From Cornus controversa (lineage: Eukaryota > Streptophyta > Magnoliopsida > Cornales > Cornaceae): 64,000 nt of DNA. This document shows positions 1 to 11,940 of this stretch, piece after piece. The stretch is taken from positions 28,374,806 through 28,438,805 of the forward strand of contig CM048848.1 in NCBI GenBank assembly GCA_026545225.1, read 5' to 3'. Positions within the stretch are counted from its first letter, which is position 1; the number at the start of each line of letters is the position of its first letter. The notes below the pieces were generated by a model that made no database searches, had not been told where the DNA came from, and saw only the letters and a list, made by a program, of their open reading frames with translations. A program made the position numbers and the translations under genes.

Positions 1-1278
1 TGACTGGTTTGTTGCATGAATTGTTGGTGAGTATCATCTAAAGTTGGTCTCTGTTGAGGTAGGGGAACATACGGAGGGGCATTTTGGAACATGGAAGGAT
101 ATGAAAATCGTGGTTGCCCTTGGGTTGCATAGGTTGCGCCTCTTTGTTGTTCCGAGGTTGGTCTTGCCTCCAAGAAAAATTAGGGTGGTTCCTCCAATTA
201 GGATTGTATGTGTCAGAATAGGGGCTGCCAAATGGTTTCTTATAAGAATTGAGTGCATTGCCTTGTTCAGTTATACACTCATGAAAAGATGCAATAGAAA
301 GACAAGTTTGCGTCATATGAGAAGAACTCTCACACAATTGACACACCTCACTAATTGCACGAATAGAAGAATTACTTCCTTTACTCATCTCTATAGCCTC
401 TACTTTCCAAGTTAGACTAGCTATCCTCGCACTCAAATCGGTATCCTCTCGGACCTCTTAGATTCCTCCCTTTTTGGGTTCTAAGAGCATTGATAGACCA
501 CTCCTTTCAACCCTCCCCGAGTACTCCCATTGTTGAGAGTTCTCTGACAATGCATTAAGAAATTTTATGCTTCATCCTCATTCTTAGACATAAATTTTAC
601 CCCACCTCGTGACTCAATTAGTTGATGATTATGGGGTGACAACTCCTCGTAAAAGAATTGAACTAATTGCCACTTGGCAAAACCATGATGGGGACACTTA
701 AGGAGAAGATCATTAAATTTTTCCCAACACATGTAAAACTCCTCACCTTCTTTTTGAGTAAATTGTATGATATTTCGACGAAGGGAGTTAGTTTTGTGCA
801 TGGGAAAGAACTTGGTAAGGAATTTGGTACATAACCCATTCCATGAATTGACAGAGGCGGATTCTAGTGAGTATAACCAAGATTTTGCTTTCTCTTTCAA
901 AGAGAATGGAAATAACCGTAATTTAATTGACTCCTCAGAAATATTTTGATATTGTAGTGTGGAGTAAATCTCTAGAAATTCCTTGACATGGAGGTATGAG
1001 TCTTCAGAGCTAAGACCTCTAAAAGTGGACAGTAAATTAATTACCGCCGCCCGTATCTCAAAATGTCTATGTTGGGTAGTAGGTAACACAATGCAAGATG
1101 GGTTTGTAATCTGGACGGGAGTGTAATAGTCCTTAAGGGATTTAGTTTGAATGAGATCTGCCATCTTGGGCAAAGAAGGATCTCTAACACTAGAATTTTC
1201 CACACCCTTTCGAAAGGTTCTCTTAATCTCAAGATCTAATGGAAGCAACTCTGGATTCAGAGATCAACGACCTAACAT
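1..1278 (-). pseudogene. Athila-like Ty3/gypsy gag, disrupted, running off the left edge
   Basis: On the minus strand the frame at 1248-565 encodes a retrotransposon gag core: a region with LRLFPFSLKEKAKSWL, then FLTKFFP, then KCPHHGF and a Trp-rich turn, as in gag proteins of the Athila/Tat group. A second minus frame (436-38) continues it with a CCHC zinc knuckle (C-x2-C-x4-H-x4-C, CQLCESSSHMTQTC) and the NPNWRNHPNFSWR stretch often seen after the knuckle in these elements. The two parts are in different frames, so at least one frameshift lies between 565 and 437. The likely ATG (1276-1278) is followed after three codons by TGA. Protease and polymerase would lie left of position 1. Known for the family: gag packages element RNA. 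The copy is dead. Confidence 0.85.
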
Positions 1279-2581
1279 ACACTAAACAAACTCAATGAAA
1301 TGGATCGTTAAGACCAATGTAATCTAAGATGACCTAATGCAAAAGAAAAAAGAATAAAGAATAAAATCCTAGAATGACTCACAAAAACACCAACAAAAAA
1401 AAACAAACAGATTTTTTTTTTTTGAAATTTAATTCCAGGGTAGTGATTTCTATTTTAGTTTTTTATTTTATTTTTTTTTCCTAAAGAATTATCTGGACTA
1501 GTTCCAAAATAATTCTTACCAAGTTAGACAGCTTCTACTCCCTTTCAGAGGAACTAGAGGATTACCAGTTAAGCCCCACTAACAATACAAGCAGGAAAGT
1601 TTCTAAGATAGATTGGAGGGGTCACAAACGGTCCCACTTAAAACCCAATCTCTTCAAAACTTTCCTAGATATTGTGAAGTTGGAAGGTGCTCACTGGAGT
1701 TACCAAAAGTTAACTCTGTCCAAGAGGGTCCTATAAGTTATGTGAATTCCTATGGCCAATGTTTACTTGATTTTAAATTTAAACTAAATTTGGCTTGAGA
1801 TAGACAAATGCAAGGAGATTTTTAACCTAGGTGGGCAAGGAATTGGTGTTGAAATCCAATCCTTATCTTGTTGGGGGTTCGTGCCCTTACTAAAATTTTA
1901 ATGCAAGAATGCTAAATTAAAATGTACAAATAAAACACACCATAAAAACAAAAATAAAATAAAAAGTGAGTGAGTGTGTGGTCTTTCTTATTCTTTTTTT
2001 TTTTAAAATAGAAAAAAAAATAAAACAAATAAAATAAAATATAAACTAAACTTGAAGAAAGTGTGACCCTAGGGTTATTTCTAAGTTATTCTATCCTAGA
2101 GTTCTCATACAAAAGTTATCAACCTAAAACAAAAATCTATGTTTTCCTAATCTAAGAAAAGAAAAGAAAAAATAAATAAACGGAAGGAAAAAAAAATTTG
2201 TACTTACTTGGATTCCAAAGTAGTGCCCAAGAACATGCGAAAAAGGCAATTTTCAACAATACCACCTATAGAATTCAAGAAGTATCAGGTAAAACAATAA
2301 CAATAACAATAAAATAAAACTAAAACTAAACTAAGAAAAATAATAATAAAAATAAAATTAATACAACTAAAACTAAAACTAAACTATAATAATAAAGAAA
2401 AAGTTTGTTTTTTTTTGTTTTAAACCTAGAACAGTGAACTAATCAAAAATAAATAAATAAATAAATTGGAGAGACTTTTTTTTCTTCTTTTTGATGATAA
2501 TAAAAAAAAAGAAAAAAAACTAAATTATAACTAGTAGAAGAATTAAATCAATCGAAATTTGATTAGTTTCTTATTTGCGAT
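1279..2581 (-). mobile_element. 5' untranslated leader of the Athila-like element
   Basis: This stretch separates the primer-binding site from the gag start. It is strongly A/T-rich with homopolymer runs (for example around 1403-1424 and 2155-2200) and has no convincing reading frame on either strand. A long leader is usual in Athila elements. Nothing else was recognised here. Confidence 0.6.
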
Positions 2582-2599
2582 TCCCCGGCAACGGCGCCA
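2582..2599 (-). other. Primer-binding site, tRNA-Asp type
   Basis: The + strand reads TCCCCGGCAACGGCGCCA, which is the 3' end of plant tRNA-Asp(GTC) including CCA. The complementary minus strand is therefore the primer site TGGCGCCGTTGCCGGGGA. This fixes the element's orientation as minus and marks the adjoining repeat (2606-4016) as its 5' LTR. tRNA-Asp priming is typical of Athila elements. Confidence 0.85.
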
Positions 2600-2605
2600 A
2601 AAACT

Positions 2606-4016
2606 TGATGTTGTTTTAAAAATGTAAAATAACTCGCAAGTATACAAATCTATTGAAGTATAGATCGGCAAGAACGAGGTCGAACCCAAGGGAATGCTTT
2701 GAGAAGAAAAACTAACACAAATTCGAATTAATTTAAAACTAATCTTAGTTTAAACAAAGTTTGGTTGATTTGAGAAAATTAAACTAACATGAAAATAAAA
2801 TAACACTATTGAAATCAAACAGAGAAAATAACTAAGGTTTCAGATTCCACCACCATTAAATCCATGAAGCATCTAATATTTATTTATTAACTCCCAAATT
2901 TAGAGTAGTAATCAAGAAATCAATCTATTGCTCACTCAAGATTTAACAATAAAGCACTATAAAAATATATCAAAAAGGTAGATTTTCCTTCGCTTCACTA
3001 GTGTAAAATTCTAAGCATCTTTTGTATCCAATTTAATGAAAAACATAAGATCAAAGATTATCACTTTAAGAAATACAAACCCAAGCTTAGATTAATTATA
3101 ATACTTTCTAACTACCACATATACATGATATAGATGGTGAAAGAATTATAAAATAATTAATCACAAGAAGCGAAAATCATAAGCATTTAAATCATACACA
3201 TGAGAATCAATTAATTAACAATCAATTAATTAACAAAAGAACTTCACTTCATTAATGGAGGTTTCCTCCTCAACCCTAGTTGAGGAGTTTAGTTACATAT
3301 GATAGAAGAAGAAGATAACAAATAAATAAAAGACATAATAAGTAAATAAAATTTGGATTGTCTCTGTCTTCTCTGCCTTGGCCTCTACTTGTTTTCTCCC
3401 CCAAAAATAGCCTCCAATTCGCCACTTTATACCCCAAGAGAATACATAAAGTTCTAATCCAATTAGGAGATAATTAGGGTTTTCCCGTAACCCTAAACAG
3501 GTGGATTTTTCTGCTGATATTCGGCCCAAGTTTTGACCTAATAGAAGTCCGATTCACGAACTTTACGTGAAATACAAACGTGTCCAGAATTGAATTTTAT
3601 TCAACCCACATAGGAATTAAGTCAAATTGACATTCGAAAATAAGACTTTCGGGCTGCTTTCCAAAATAAAATTAAAACTGGATTAAATGTAGAATTGGGC
3701 TTCAGGCCCGTAACCTCCTTAAGTAGTTATAATTCTCTTGGACCACTTCCTTGGGCTGATTTGAGTTAAGATATGGAATTGAATGGATCCATTGATGTAG
3801 ACTTCATATAACCCTCTTGAATGTCTTCTTTAAAAGGCTAAAATATCATAGTTTTAACTGAAATAATCATTAAGGCCTTGAACAATTTCTATTCTCCTAG
3901 TCTAGCAGTTGTAGACATAACACACAAAAATAAAGTAATATCATAAATAAACTATCACTAAGAGAATAAAATACACAAATTAAGAGGTTAGAATGTGTAA
4001 CATTCAACGCCAATCA
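2606..4016 (-). repeat. 5' LTR of the Athila-like element
   Basis: The repeat begins TGATG (+ strand) six bases after the primer site and ends CCAATCA, giving TGAT/ATCA ends and about 1.41 kb. Its right part (about 3700-4016: GGACCACTTCCTTGGGCTGA, ACTGAAATAATCATTAAGGC, GTAACATTCAACGCC) closely matches the right part of the solo LTR at 13546-15039, so both belong to one family. The 3' LTR lies beyond the left edge, so no TSD can be tested. Confidence 0.8.
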
Positions 4017-4873
4017 TACGGTTTAAATAAAACTTGTGAGTAAAACATTTGTACCTGATTGAGCCCAAAACCACCAATGTCAATCTCAAATTTTATGCGT
4101 TCAAATACTAGGTCGTCCATCCAAAAACCAATTGGTTGGACATGTCCCTTGCAAGGAGAAAATCTCACATTGACTCTCAAAAAGTATAGAAGTTGTATAC
4201 AATAAAAAAAAGTATTACTCATTAGGTAGATACTAATGAAATAACAAAATTATTCCTCTATCGATAATTGAAAGTATACAGTATGACGGGAATGATATTA
4301 TTAATACCTCCAAGAAGATTAGACAACAATTAAACTATTTTTTCTTTCTACCATTTTTGAGGGGTTTCATAGAATTGCACATATATTGATGAACAAAACT
4401 ACACTAGTTGTATGTCTTAATTGCATTAACATCATTCACAGCTTTTAATAAAAAAATTTGGCACTTGTATCAGCCATCTGGGGTAAGTGCAACTGCATAA
4501 GCAAATAACACAAAAGCTCTCTTGAAATCATTGCCAGACTCAAGGTGTTTTACTTTCTTAGCCAATAAATGTACATGCAATCCTTGATGCTGTATTGACC
4601 TTCGTCTATCCAAGGCACATAAAATCTATAGGCAAAAGGAACCTTTACATAGCCAAGAGGTATGCCCAATATAGATTGCACGTCAAGAGTAGATATGGGG
4701 ATCTGCTGCATCTCCCCAACTCGAAGCCGACAAGAATCACTGCCAAATCCAAAAATAAAAAGGTGGATGAGTTGTTTGTCTAAATGGGAGCATTTCAAGT
4801 TTAAGAGATTGTCAAAGCCAATTTCCTGAACTACCTTCCTCTTTTCTGCATCAAATTCAGATACAGCTTGCAT
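4017..4873 (-). pseudogene. Decayed transposon-associated ORF (plant mobile domain / Ulp1-type)
   Basis: The minus frame at 4873-4550 encodes a run with EIGFDNLLNLKCSHL, then FGSDSCRLRVGEMQQIPIS and DVQSILGIPLGYV. This pattern (F-x-x-LL-x-L, then S-x-x-L-x-x-x, then DV-x-x-x-LG-x-P) is common in plant transposon-associated proteins annotated as PMD-like or Ulp1-protease-type. A further minus frame (4222-4017) may be a downstream piece. There is no start, no complete domain and no protease triad, and the Athila LTR abuts it at 4016. Function cannot be assigned; the family match is from memory of motifs only. Confidence 0.4.
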
Positions 4874-5218
4874 AAAAGAAAGGAGAGAGCATCGAGTCCA
4901 ATAAGTGCCACTATCATGCTAATATTGATTGAAAAGTATAGAACATAGCATTATAAAAAAGTTTAGAAAAATTGATTTAGATCATTTACACAGTACATTT
5001 ACATTCTTGTTATACCTCATTAAAGTTAACTCGTAAATTAATCAAGTAATATAAAATTATATAACCTTCTTCTTTCTTTTCCCTTCCTTTGATTGAGTCA
5101 TTTGGAACTTTGCATATTCTGCTTTGAAAATATTTTTGTAAGGCGCCTACTGCTCTTTACTCATTGCATACCATTCTGTATGTGATGTTTGTTGTATTTT
5201 ATTTAGTTGCTCAATAAT
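4874..5218. other. Gap with no recognised feature
   Basis: A/T-rich sequence between the decayed ORF and the chromovirus. No convincing gene or repeat was seen. Confidence 0.5.
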
Positions 5219-5223
5219 AATCT
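5219..5223. repeat. Target-site duplication AATCT, left copy
   Basis: AATCT immediately precedes the 5' LTR and is repeated exactly at 10249-10253 after the 3' LTR, marking a retroviral-type integration. Confidence 0.85.
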
Positions 5224-5565
5224 TGATAGGTTGAGAACGTCAGAAAGAATCCCTAAGAAGAATCCCAAGTTTTTAGCTTGAGTTAGACCAAGTCTAACCA
5301 AAGAGTTGTTAGCCTTTCAATTTATTTTCTGCTTTTGTTTTGTATTTCTGCACATTCAAATTTGTTACAACGTATTTCCTTGAGTTTAGGCTAGTTAGTT
5401 TCCTAAGTTGAAGCTGATCTGTTAAGCTTTACTCTATTTATTAGAGCATTAGCAATGAATAAAGGGAGCATATATTTTTTCTACAAAACAATTGTGGTTT
5501 GTCTTTCACCCAAAGAAAGCAAATATTTCTTTGAATTAATCTTGTTATCTAATCGGGACCTATCA
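5224..5565 (+). repeat. 5' LTR of the chromovirus
   Basis: Starts TGATAGGTTG and ends GGGACCTATCA. It aligns base for base in length with 9907-10248. The 7-bp inverted terminal repeat TGATAGG/CCTATCA is intact. Confidence 0.92.
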
Positions 5566-5566
5566 T

Positions 5567-5578
5567 TGGTATCAGAGC
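5567..5578 (+). other. Primer-binding site, initiator tRNA-Met type
   Basis: TGGTATCAGAGC, one base after the 5' LTR. This is the standard plant tRNA-iMet primer site. Confidence 0.92.
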
Positions 5579-5587
5579 AAGGTTGCA

Positions 5588-6560
5588 ATGGCGTCCAACA
5601 AAAAAAGGATCGAGGCTTTGGATGCTGGACTTGGTGAAGTTCAACATGGAATGCAACAACTGGAGGAAACCGTCAACAAACTATCTGAAGTTTTGCTTTT
5701 AGCTAAAGAAACCTCTAGCAACAACAACAATGGGAAAGAAGAATCATTCCATTCGCACCATGAGGAGAACGACGGTGGCATACAGGTTTTCTCTTCCAAA
5801 ATGGCGAAGTTGGAATTTCTGAAATACTCTAGAGAAGATCCGACTGAATGGTTTAGCCGAGTAGTTTAATTCTTTGAATTTTAAGGCACAACAGACAACC
5901 AAAAGGTATCTCTAGCATCTTTCCACCTTGAAGGAGAAGCTAACCAATGGTGGCAATGGTTGCCTCAAGCTTACCAGGAGGAAAGCCGTTTGGTGACCTG
6001 GGAATTATTTGAGGAGGAACTGTGGGCTTGTTTTAGACCCACAGAGTGTGAAGATTTTGATGAAGCTCTATCCATAGTTCGACAGGTCGGATCCCTTCGT
6101 GATTATCAAAAAGAGTTCGAGAGGCTAGGTAATCGGGTTCACGGTTGGACACAGGAGGCTTTCGTTGGCATTTTCATGGGAGGAGTGAAATCCGAGATTA
6201 CTGATGGAATTTGAATGTTCAAGCCCAAAATATTGAAGGAAGCTATCAATCTAGAGAGAATGAAGGATGAATAGATCGCAAGAACGAAGAGGTTCATATA
6301 ACCTCCATTGCAGAACCGTGTATCTACCACCATCACTCCAGTGAATCGATCTACCCCAACAACAACACCTAAGAGATTGAGTTGGGATGAAATGCAAAAA
6401 CGGAGGGCACAAAGGCTTTGTTTCAACTGCAACAACATATTCACCCCAAGTCACAAGTGCCAGGGACCTCAACTACTCCTTCTTGAGTGCCAAAGCAGCA
6501 ATCAAACCAAAGAATATGAGGTGGAGGACGAAGAGTTACAGATGGAAGATACTCTGGGAG
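5588..6560 (+). pseudogene. Chromovirus gag, broken
   Basis: Opens with ATG at 5588 and an N-terminal coiled-coil-like stretch, then KLEFLKYSREDPTEWFSRVV, which is the start of the Retrotrans_gag domain. The frame is stopped by TAA at 5867-5869 and again just after, and resumes at about 5960 with WELFEEELWACFRPTECED and the domain's end (LGNRVHGWTQEAFVGIFMGG). After another stop it resumes near 6308, reaching a zinc knuckle in the form CFNCNNIFTPSHKC (C-x2-C-x7-H-x-C). All blocks are collinear with a chromovirus gag. The gene cannot make a full product. Confidence 0.9.
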
Positions 6561-6914
6561 ATCAAGCTGAACCAGAAATCTCAATACATGCACTAGCAGG
6601 CTGGACATCTCCACAAACCATGCGAGTAACAGCCACCATCAGATCTCAACACGTGAAAGTGTTGATTGATAGTGGATCCACGAACCATGCGAGTAACCAG
6701 ATTGCTTCAACTTTTGGTGGTACCAACGAAATCATTTGTTGTCTGCGTAACAAATGGAGAACGATTACTTTGCCAGGGTCACTTTGAGAAGGTGCAAGTG
6801 AATTTGCAAGGCATTACTTTTTCACTCACCCTATATTCTCTACCCCTAGTAGGACTTGCTATGGTGTTAGGCATCCAATGGCTGGAGCTGCTAGGCTTTG
6901 TGGTCTGCAATTAG
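6561..6914 (+). pseudogene. Chromovirus aspartic protease, broken
   Basis: The reading frame to 6787 includes HALAGWTSPQTMRVT and then the retropepsin active-site motif VLIDSGSTNHA with the catalytic Asp in DSG. A frameshift near 6690-6780 moves the rest (GHFEKVQVNLQGITFSLTLY, then VLGIQWLELLG) into another frame, ending at 6914. In the family this enzyme cuts the Gag-Pol polyprotein. Confidence 0.88.
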
Positions 6915-7080
6915 AAACAATTGACCATGGACTTTCACTGGGATAATCAAGCATAAAGATTGAAAGGAATTAACCAAACCATTCAAGCGACATCATTGGC
7001 ATCAGTTACGAAAAAGATGCGCTAAGGCCAAATACTGTTTGTCGTCTACCTACAAGCTACCGAGAAGTCCACCTAGACAG

Positions 7081-8440
7081 ACACCGGTCCTAACATGTAC
7101 CAGACATTGGAGGACTATGCAGACGTGTTCAAAGAACCAACCACACTACCACTCTTAAGGGATATCAACCATCATATTTCTCTCAAAGAAGGTACTCAAC
7201 CCATAAATGTTTGGTCTTATAGATATGTATATTTTCAAAAAGCAGAGATTAAAAAATAGGTCCAGGAGATGCTCAACATGGGAGTCATTCGACCCAGCAC
7301 CAGTCCATTCTCATCTCCCATTTTGTTGGTGAAGAAGAAAGATGACACTTGGAAATTCTGCACAGACTATCGGGCACTAAACGCAGCCACCATCAAATAT
7401 CAATTTTTCATCCCTACGATGGACGATATGCTAGATGAGTTGTATGGGGTAGCCTATTTCACCAAACTAGACTTGTGAGCTGGATATCATCAGGTATGAG
7501 TACATGTTCCTGATATTCCAAAAACTGCCTTTAGAACCCATAATGGCAATTTTGAGTACCTAGTTATGCTTTTTGGTTTATGCAATGCCCTTCCACCTTC
7601 CAAGCCATTATGAATTCTATATTCCACCCTTATTTTCGCAAGTTCATACTAGTTTTCTTTGACGATATTCTTGTTTATAGTCCCACTTGGGAATTATATA
7701 CAGAACATGTAAGAACAACATTAGATATCCTGAGACAATATCAGTTTTTCATCAAAGTAAGCAAGTGTTATTTTGGCAAACATGAACTGAAATATTTGGG
7801 CCATATTGTGATGCATCAAGGGGTAAAGGTAGACAACAACAAAAATGAGGCCACGGTAGATTGGCCACAACCTACTAATATTACTGAATTATGTGAATTT
7901 TTAGGCTTAATAGATTATTATCGAAAGTTTGTTCAGAATTATGGACTTTTGGCTCCCCCCTTACCAATCTCCTTAAAAAAAGAAGCTTTGGGTAGACTGA
8001 AGAAGCAGCGGATGCATTCAAGCTGCTCAAGCAATCCATGACAACTACCCCGACGTTAGCCATGCCAAATTTTAATGACTCTTTTTGATACTTCAGGTGA
8101 CGAAATCGGTATAGTCCTTACTCAGCAGGGCAGGCCAATTGCGTTTATGAGTCACGCATTGGGGATTAATAAACAAGCATGGTCCATTTACGCCAAGGAA
8201 ATGCTAGCGATTGTGGAAGCAATTAGGACATGGGGGCCCTATCTTTTGGGCAGGAAATTTTTTATTCGAACTGATCACAAGAGTCTCAAATACTTTCTGG
8301 ATTAGCGTGTGGCCACTCCCCAGCAATAAAAGTGGGTAGCAAAGCTCTTGGGCTACGACTATGAAATTCTCTACCGGCCAGGATGTGAAAATTTAGTTGC
8401 TGATGTCCTCTCTTGCTGCCCTGACAGCCTTTTCCTTAAT
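7081..8440 (+). pseudogene. Chromovirus reverse transcriptase and RNase H, broken
   Basis: RT blocks appear in order: [32 protein letters not shown], then YFTKLDL followed by a stop (usual reading DL-x-AGYHQ), and the catalytic box as FFDDILVYS (the YVDD equivalent, Tyr replaced by Phe). After the connection region (YLGHIVMHQGVKVD, FLGLIDYYRKF) a frameshift near 8040 leads to RNase H: LFDTSGDEIGIVL, KEMLAIVEAI and FIRTDHKSLKYFLD, then a stop at 8306-8308. Further stops occur around 8330-8520. Confidence 0.92.
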
Positions 8441-8559
8441 CCGTTGTTTATCTCTCAGGTTACTCTTTCGGATAATATGAGAAGGCTAGCACAAGATGAT
8501 CCATATATGTAGCAATTGAGCCGCCAATTAACTACGGATCCCATCAGACCATACTCGAT

Positions 8560-9964
8560 GCAAAATGGTCTCTGCTTCTACAAAAAAAGAGTGGTTATTC
8601 CACAAGTTATCCACAACCAGTTGCTGAAAGAATTTTATGACAACAAATGGCAAGGCATTATGGAGTGTTGAGGACATTCAAAAGGTTAGCTCAACAATTT
8701 TATTAGCCATCCATATACCGGTCCGTCCAAGAATAAATCACGCAATGTGAAGTTTGCCAAAAAAACCAAAATCGAAAATCTTGCCCTCACAAGATTACTT
8801 CAACCACTTCCCATTCCCTGTCAAATGTTGGATAATATCACTTTGGATTTTATTGAAGGCCTTCAATCCTCCCACGACAAAGATAATCTTTTAGTGCTCG
8901 TAGATAGACTTAGTAAGTATGCTCATTGTGTTGGTTTATCTCATCCATTTTCTGCAAAGAATGTAGCTGAACATTTTGTAGAGTGCGTCATCAAACTCCA
9001 TGGCATGCCAAAATCAACCATTAGTGACCACAACCCCGTCTTTATCAGCAAATTCTAGCAAGAGTTCTTCACTATGTCAGGAACCAAATTGAAATTGAGT
9101 TCCGCCTACCACCCGTAGACTGACGGACAAACTGAAGTTGTGAACCGCTGTGTTGAACAATACCTATGATGTTTCTTCCATCAATGGCCACGAAAATGGT
9201 ATAGTTATTTACCTTGGGCAGAATTCTGGTATAACACCACCTACCATAGCTCAACGGGGAAGACACCTTTCCAAGCTTTGTATGGTCGACTTTATCCCTT
9301 AATTATGTTTTATTTTGATGGGTTATCTCGGGTTAATGAAGTCGATCAAAGCCTCTTACACCGGGATGAATTGCTCCAGCACTTGAAGAAGAATTTAGAC
9401 ATGGAAGCTAATAAAATGAAGCAAATGGCAGACAAAAAGAGGTGAGACGTGGAGTTTCAAGCAGGTGATATGGTACTCCTAAAGCTACATCTTTATCGCC
9501 AACAAACTGCCTTCAAACAAGTTCATCAAAAACTTGCAAGCAAGTTCTATGGCCCTTATCTAATCAAAAAGAAGATCAAAAATGTTGCTTACCAACTCCA
9601 ATTACCAGCAGGAGCAAAGATCCACCCTATTTTTCATGTCTCTCTCTTGAAGAAATATGTTGGGGGTCCTCCACAAGTTAACTTAGAGCTGCCACCTATT
9701 ACTGATGAAGGTGTAGCTTCAGTGGAACCAAAGAGAATCCTAGATACCTGTTGGATTAAACAGGGTGAGAAATTTATTGAAGAGAGCTTGGTGAAGTGGG
9801 AACAATTGCCTACTGAAGATGCTACATGGGAGGCAACAACGCTGCTACATAATCAGTTTCCTTCACTTGACCTTGAGGACAAGGATTCTCTTGGTGGGGG
9901 AAGTATTAATAGGCTGAGAAGGTCAGAAAGAATCCCTAAGAATAATCCCAAGTTTTTACGTTGA
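8560..9964 (+). pseudogene. Chromovirus integrase and chromodomain, broken
   Basis: The zinc-binding part (about 8620-8760) is recognisable but stopped. The catalytic core at 8747-9058 carries DNITLDFIEGL (first Asp) and the SDHNPVF block (second Asp); the TDGQTEVVNR block with the Glu follows in another frame near 9120. The frame at 9449-9964 holds the C-terminal integrase domain (FYGPYLIKKKI, HPIFHVSLLK) and a chromodomain with EPKRILDTCW, then EESLVKWEQLPTEDATWE. Known for the group: the chromodomain directs integration to heterochromatin. The last 19 codons run into the 3' LTR. Confidence 0.9.
9893..9903 (+). other. Polypurine tract
   Basis: GGTGGGGGAAG just before the 3' LTR, the expected plus-strand priming site. 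Confidence 0.75.
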
Positions 9965-10248
9965 GTTAGACCAAGTTTAACCAAAGAGTTGTTAGCCTTT
10001 TAATTTATTTTCTGCTTTTGTTTTGTATTTCTGCACATTCAAATTTGTTATAACATATTTCCTTGAGTTTAGGCTAGTTAGTTTCCTAAGTTGAAGCTGA
10101 TCTATTAAGCTTTACTCTATTTATTGGAACATTAGCAATGAATAAAGGAAGCATATATTTTTCCTACGAAACAATTGTGGTTTGTCTTTCACCCAAAGAA
10201 AGCAAATATTTCTCTGAATTAATCTTGTTACTTGATCGAGACCTATCA
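9907..10248 (+). repeat. 3' LTR of the chromovirus
   Basis: Same length as the 5' LTR and about 94% identical by hand count. Its first bases are TAATAGG (TG mutated to TA) and its end is CCTATCA. It is followed by the TSD AATCT (10249-10253). Confidence 0.92.
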
Positions 10249-10253
10249 AATCT

Positions 10254-11940
10254 TCTTGTTACCATATCACAATCGGTGTTTCTTAAATAATTCAGTCCTA
10301 ATATGATATGTAAAAGAACAAGTGGAACATTGGTGACGTTTTCCACCATTCAATTATATATTCTAAATGTATGAACAACATGACAATGGTATGAAAAAAT
10401 ATATCATGACAACTTATCAAGCAAAATATATTCATGACAATAATATATATATTAATACACTTCATACATTGATAGAGGACCTAATTAATTCACACATGCA
10501 ACCACTAATATATTCACAAACTAGTAAAATTATGTAATTGGCAGTCATTTATTTTCTCTTCTAATAAGGGCCAAATCTATCATATTGAGAAGGAAAACCT
10601 ATGACACATATACACTAATCTAACTCTGACGCTACTACATACTCTTTGTTTGCACAAATACATACCGTCTATTCCTTAAACACAACAAAAATAACTTAAC
10701 ACTCAACCAATTTTTGGTACTGTCCCATCCCAGCTATAAGTTTATATAAGCATCTATCACTAGTAGATTATACAAATGTGTATATAACTATTTGTTATCC
10801 ACAAATGTTGTGTGTGTCTTTATAAAATTTGCAGCTCTATGTGTATGCCTAAAGGTGGATAATGTGAGCTTGTTACACACATTTAAGTAGTGAGTATTAA
10901 CCTATTTGATATAAGCTTTTGACATACTCACTTTCACCTTACATATTGTTTACTCCCTAAGCACAACATGTAATACACATGAAGATTTGACCAATGTTTG
11001 GTAAAGTTTCAACTCATGTTCTAACCAAAACTAGTCTATATATTAACCTAGACAAACCATGAGTACTCTTTTCTTTTGTAGTTATGTGACAAGGAATGAA
11101 AACTTTTAATTTCATATCAGTTTGTAATTCCTTAAGAAACAATAAAGCTTTCTTTATGTTGCAATGCCTGCAAGCATAAGCATAAGAGTGTCTTTTAATT
11201 GTTATTTGATTTACCATGATAAGCTTCATCCCATAAAAACTAAGTATTAGAGCTTACCTTGTTACACATGTTTGTCATATTTCTTTATAATATTCTTTAT
11301 TGGAATGTGAGTGCATTTAACTGGGGTTAATCGAAGAGGAGTCATATTCTTCAAATTACATAAAAGTAAATGAATAGATTCTTTTTAGTGGTGGATGTAT
11401 TTCTCTATCACCTTCGTAATCCTATATATGAGTTTCTAGAGTTTGTTGGTACACTTGATCACATTTAAATGCAAATTTGTTTTAATTTAGATTTTTGATT
11501 TAGGTATCATTCTTATGATTGGTTTATTTGGCATATCATCTTTGTATAAATAGTAGACAAACACTACAAATTATCATCACTATAAGTACATATATTCTGA
11601 CATGTAAAGTACAATAAATGTTAATGTATACCTAAATCTAATGAAGCCTGTTGCTGGTCTTGTGACCTACACATTAGAGGTGAAAGTTTCTCACGTTTCG
11701 GTCCGTTTCCTCTTCAAATTTCCCTTCCTCTTAAAATTATCATGTCTCTTTATCGGCGTTTCGTCAATAGCTTTAGCCTCTTCATCCTCATCAGTCTCAA
11801 ATTCACCATCAGTATCAGAAGGACTGTCTTATTCAATGTATGCCTCATCATTTTCATCCATTTCATTATGCCAAAGATTTTGTCGGTGAGTTTGTAGAAG
11901 TGTTTCACTTTGGTTTTTAGACAACAATTTTTTCTTCAAA
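10254..11940. other. A/T-rich spacer without a recognised gene
   Basis: Between the two gypsy elements. Only short chance frames are visible, except for the charged minus-strand frame listed at 11641-11889. Confidence 0.5.
11641..11889 (-). pseudogene. Acidic/basic coding-like fragment, unrecognised
   Basis: Read on the minus strand, about 11865-11640 gives a Glu/Asp-rich run (GEFETDEDEEAKAIDE) followed by a Lys/Arg-rich tail and a stop, with one internal stop near the start. Such composition suggests former coding sequence, possibly from a transposon, but no family was recognised. Confidence 0.25.

Larger units (their letters stand above)
5224..10248 (+). mobile_element. Complete but inactive Ty3/gypsy chromovirus (Reina-like)
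   Basis: A 5,025-bp element with two 342-bp LTRs, a tRNA-Met primer site, gag, protease, reverse transcriptase, RNase H, integrase and a C-terminal chromodomain, then a polypurine tract. The domain order (protease-RT-RNase H-integrase-chromodomain), small LTRs and compact size fit the Reina group of chromoviruses. The clade name is inference; the chromovirus call is firm. The LTRs end in the inverted repeat TGATAGG/CCTATCA. The coding region carries many in-frame stops and frameshifts. A hand alignment of the LTRs gives about 21 differences in 342 bp (about 6%), nearly all transitions. Confidence 0.93.
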
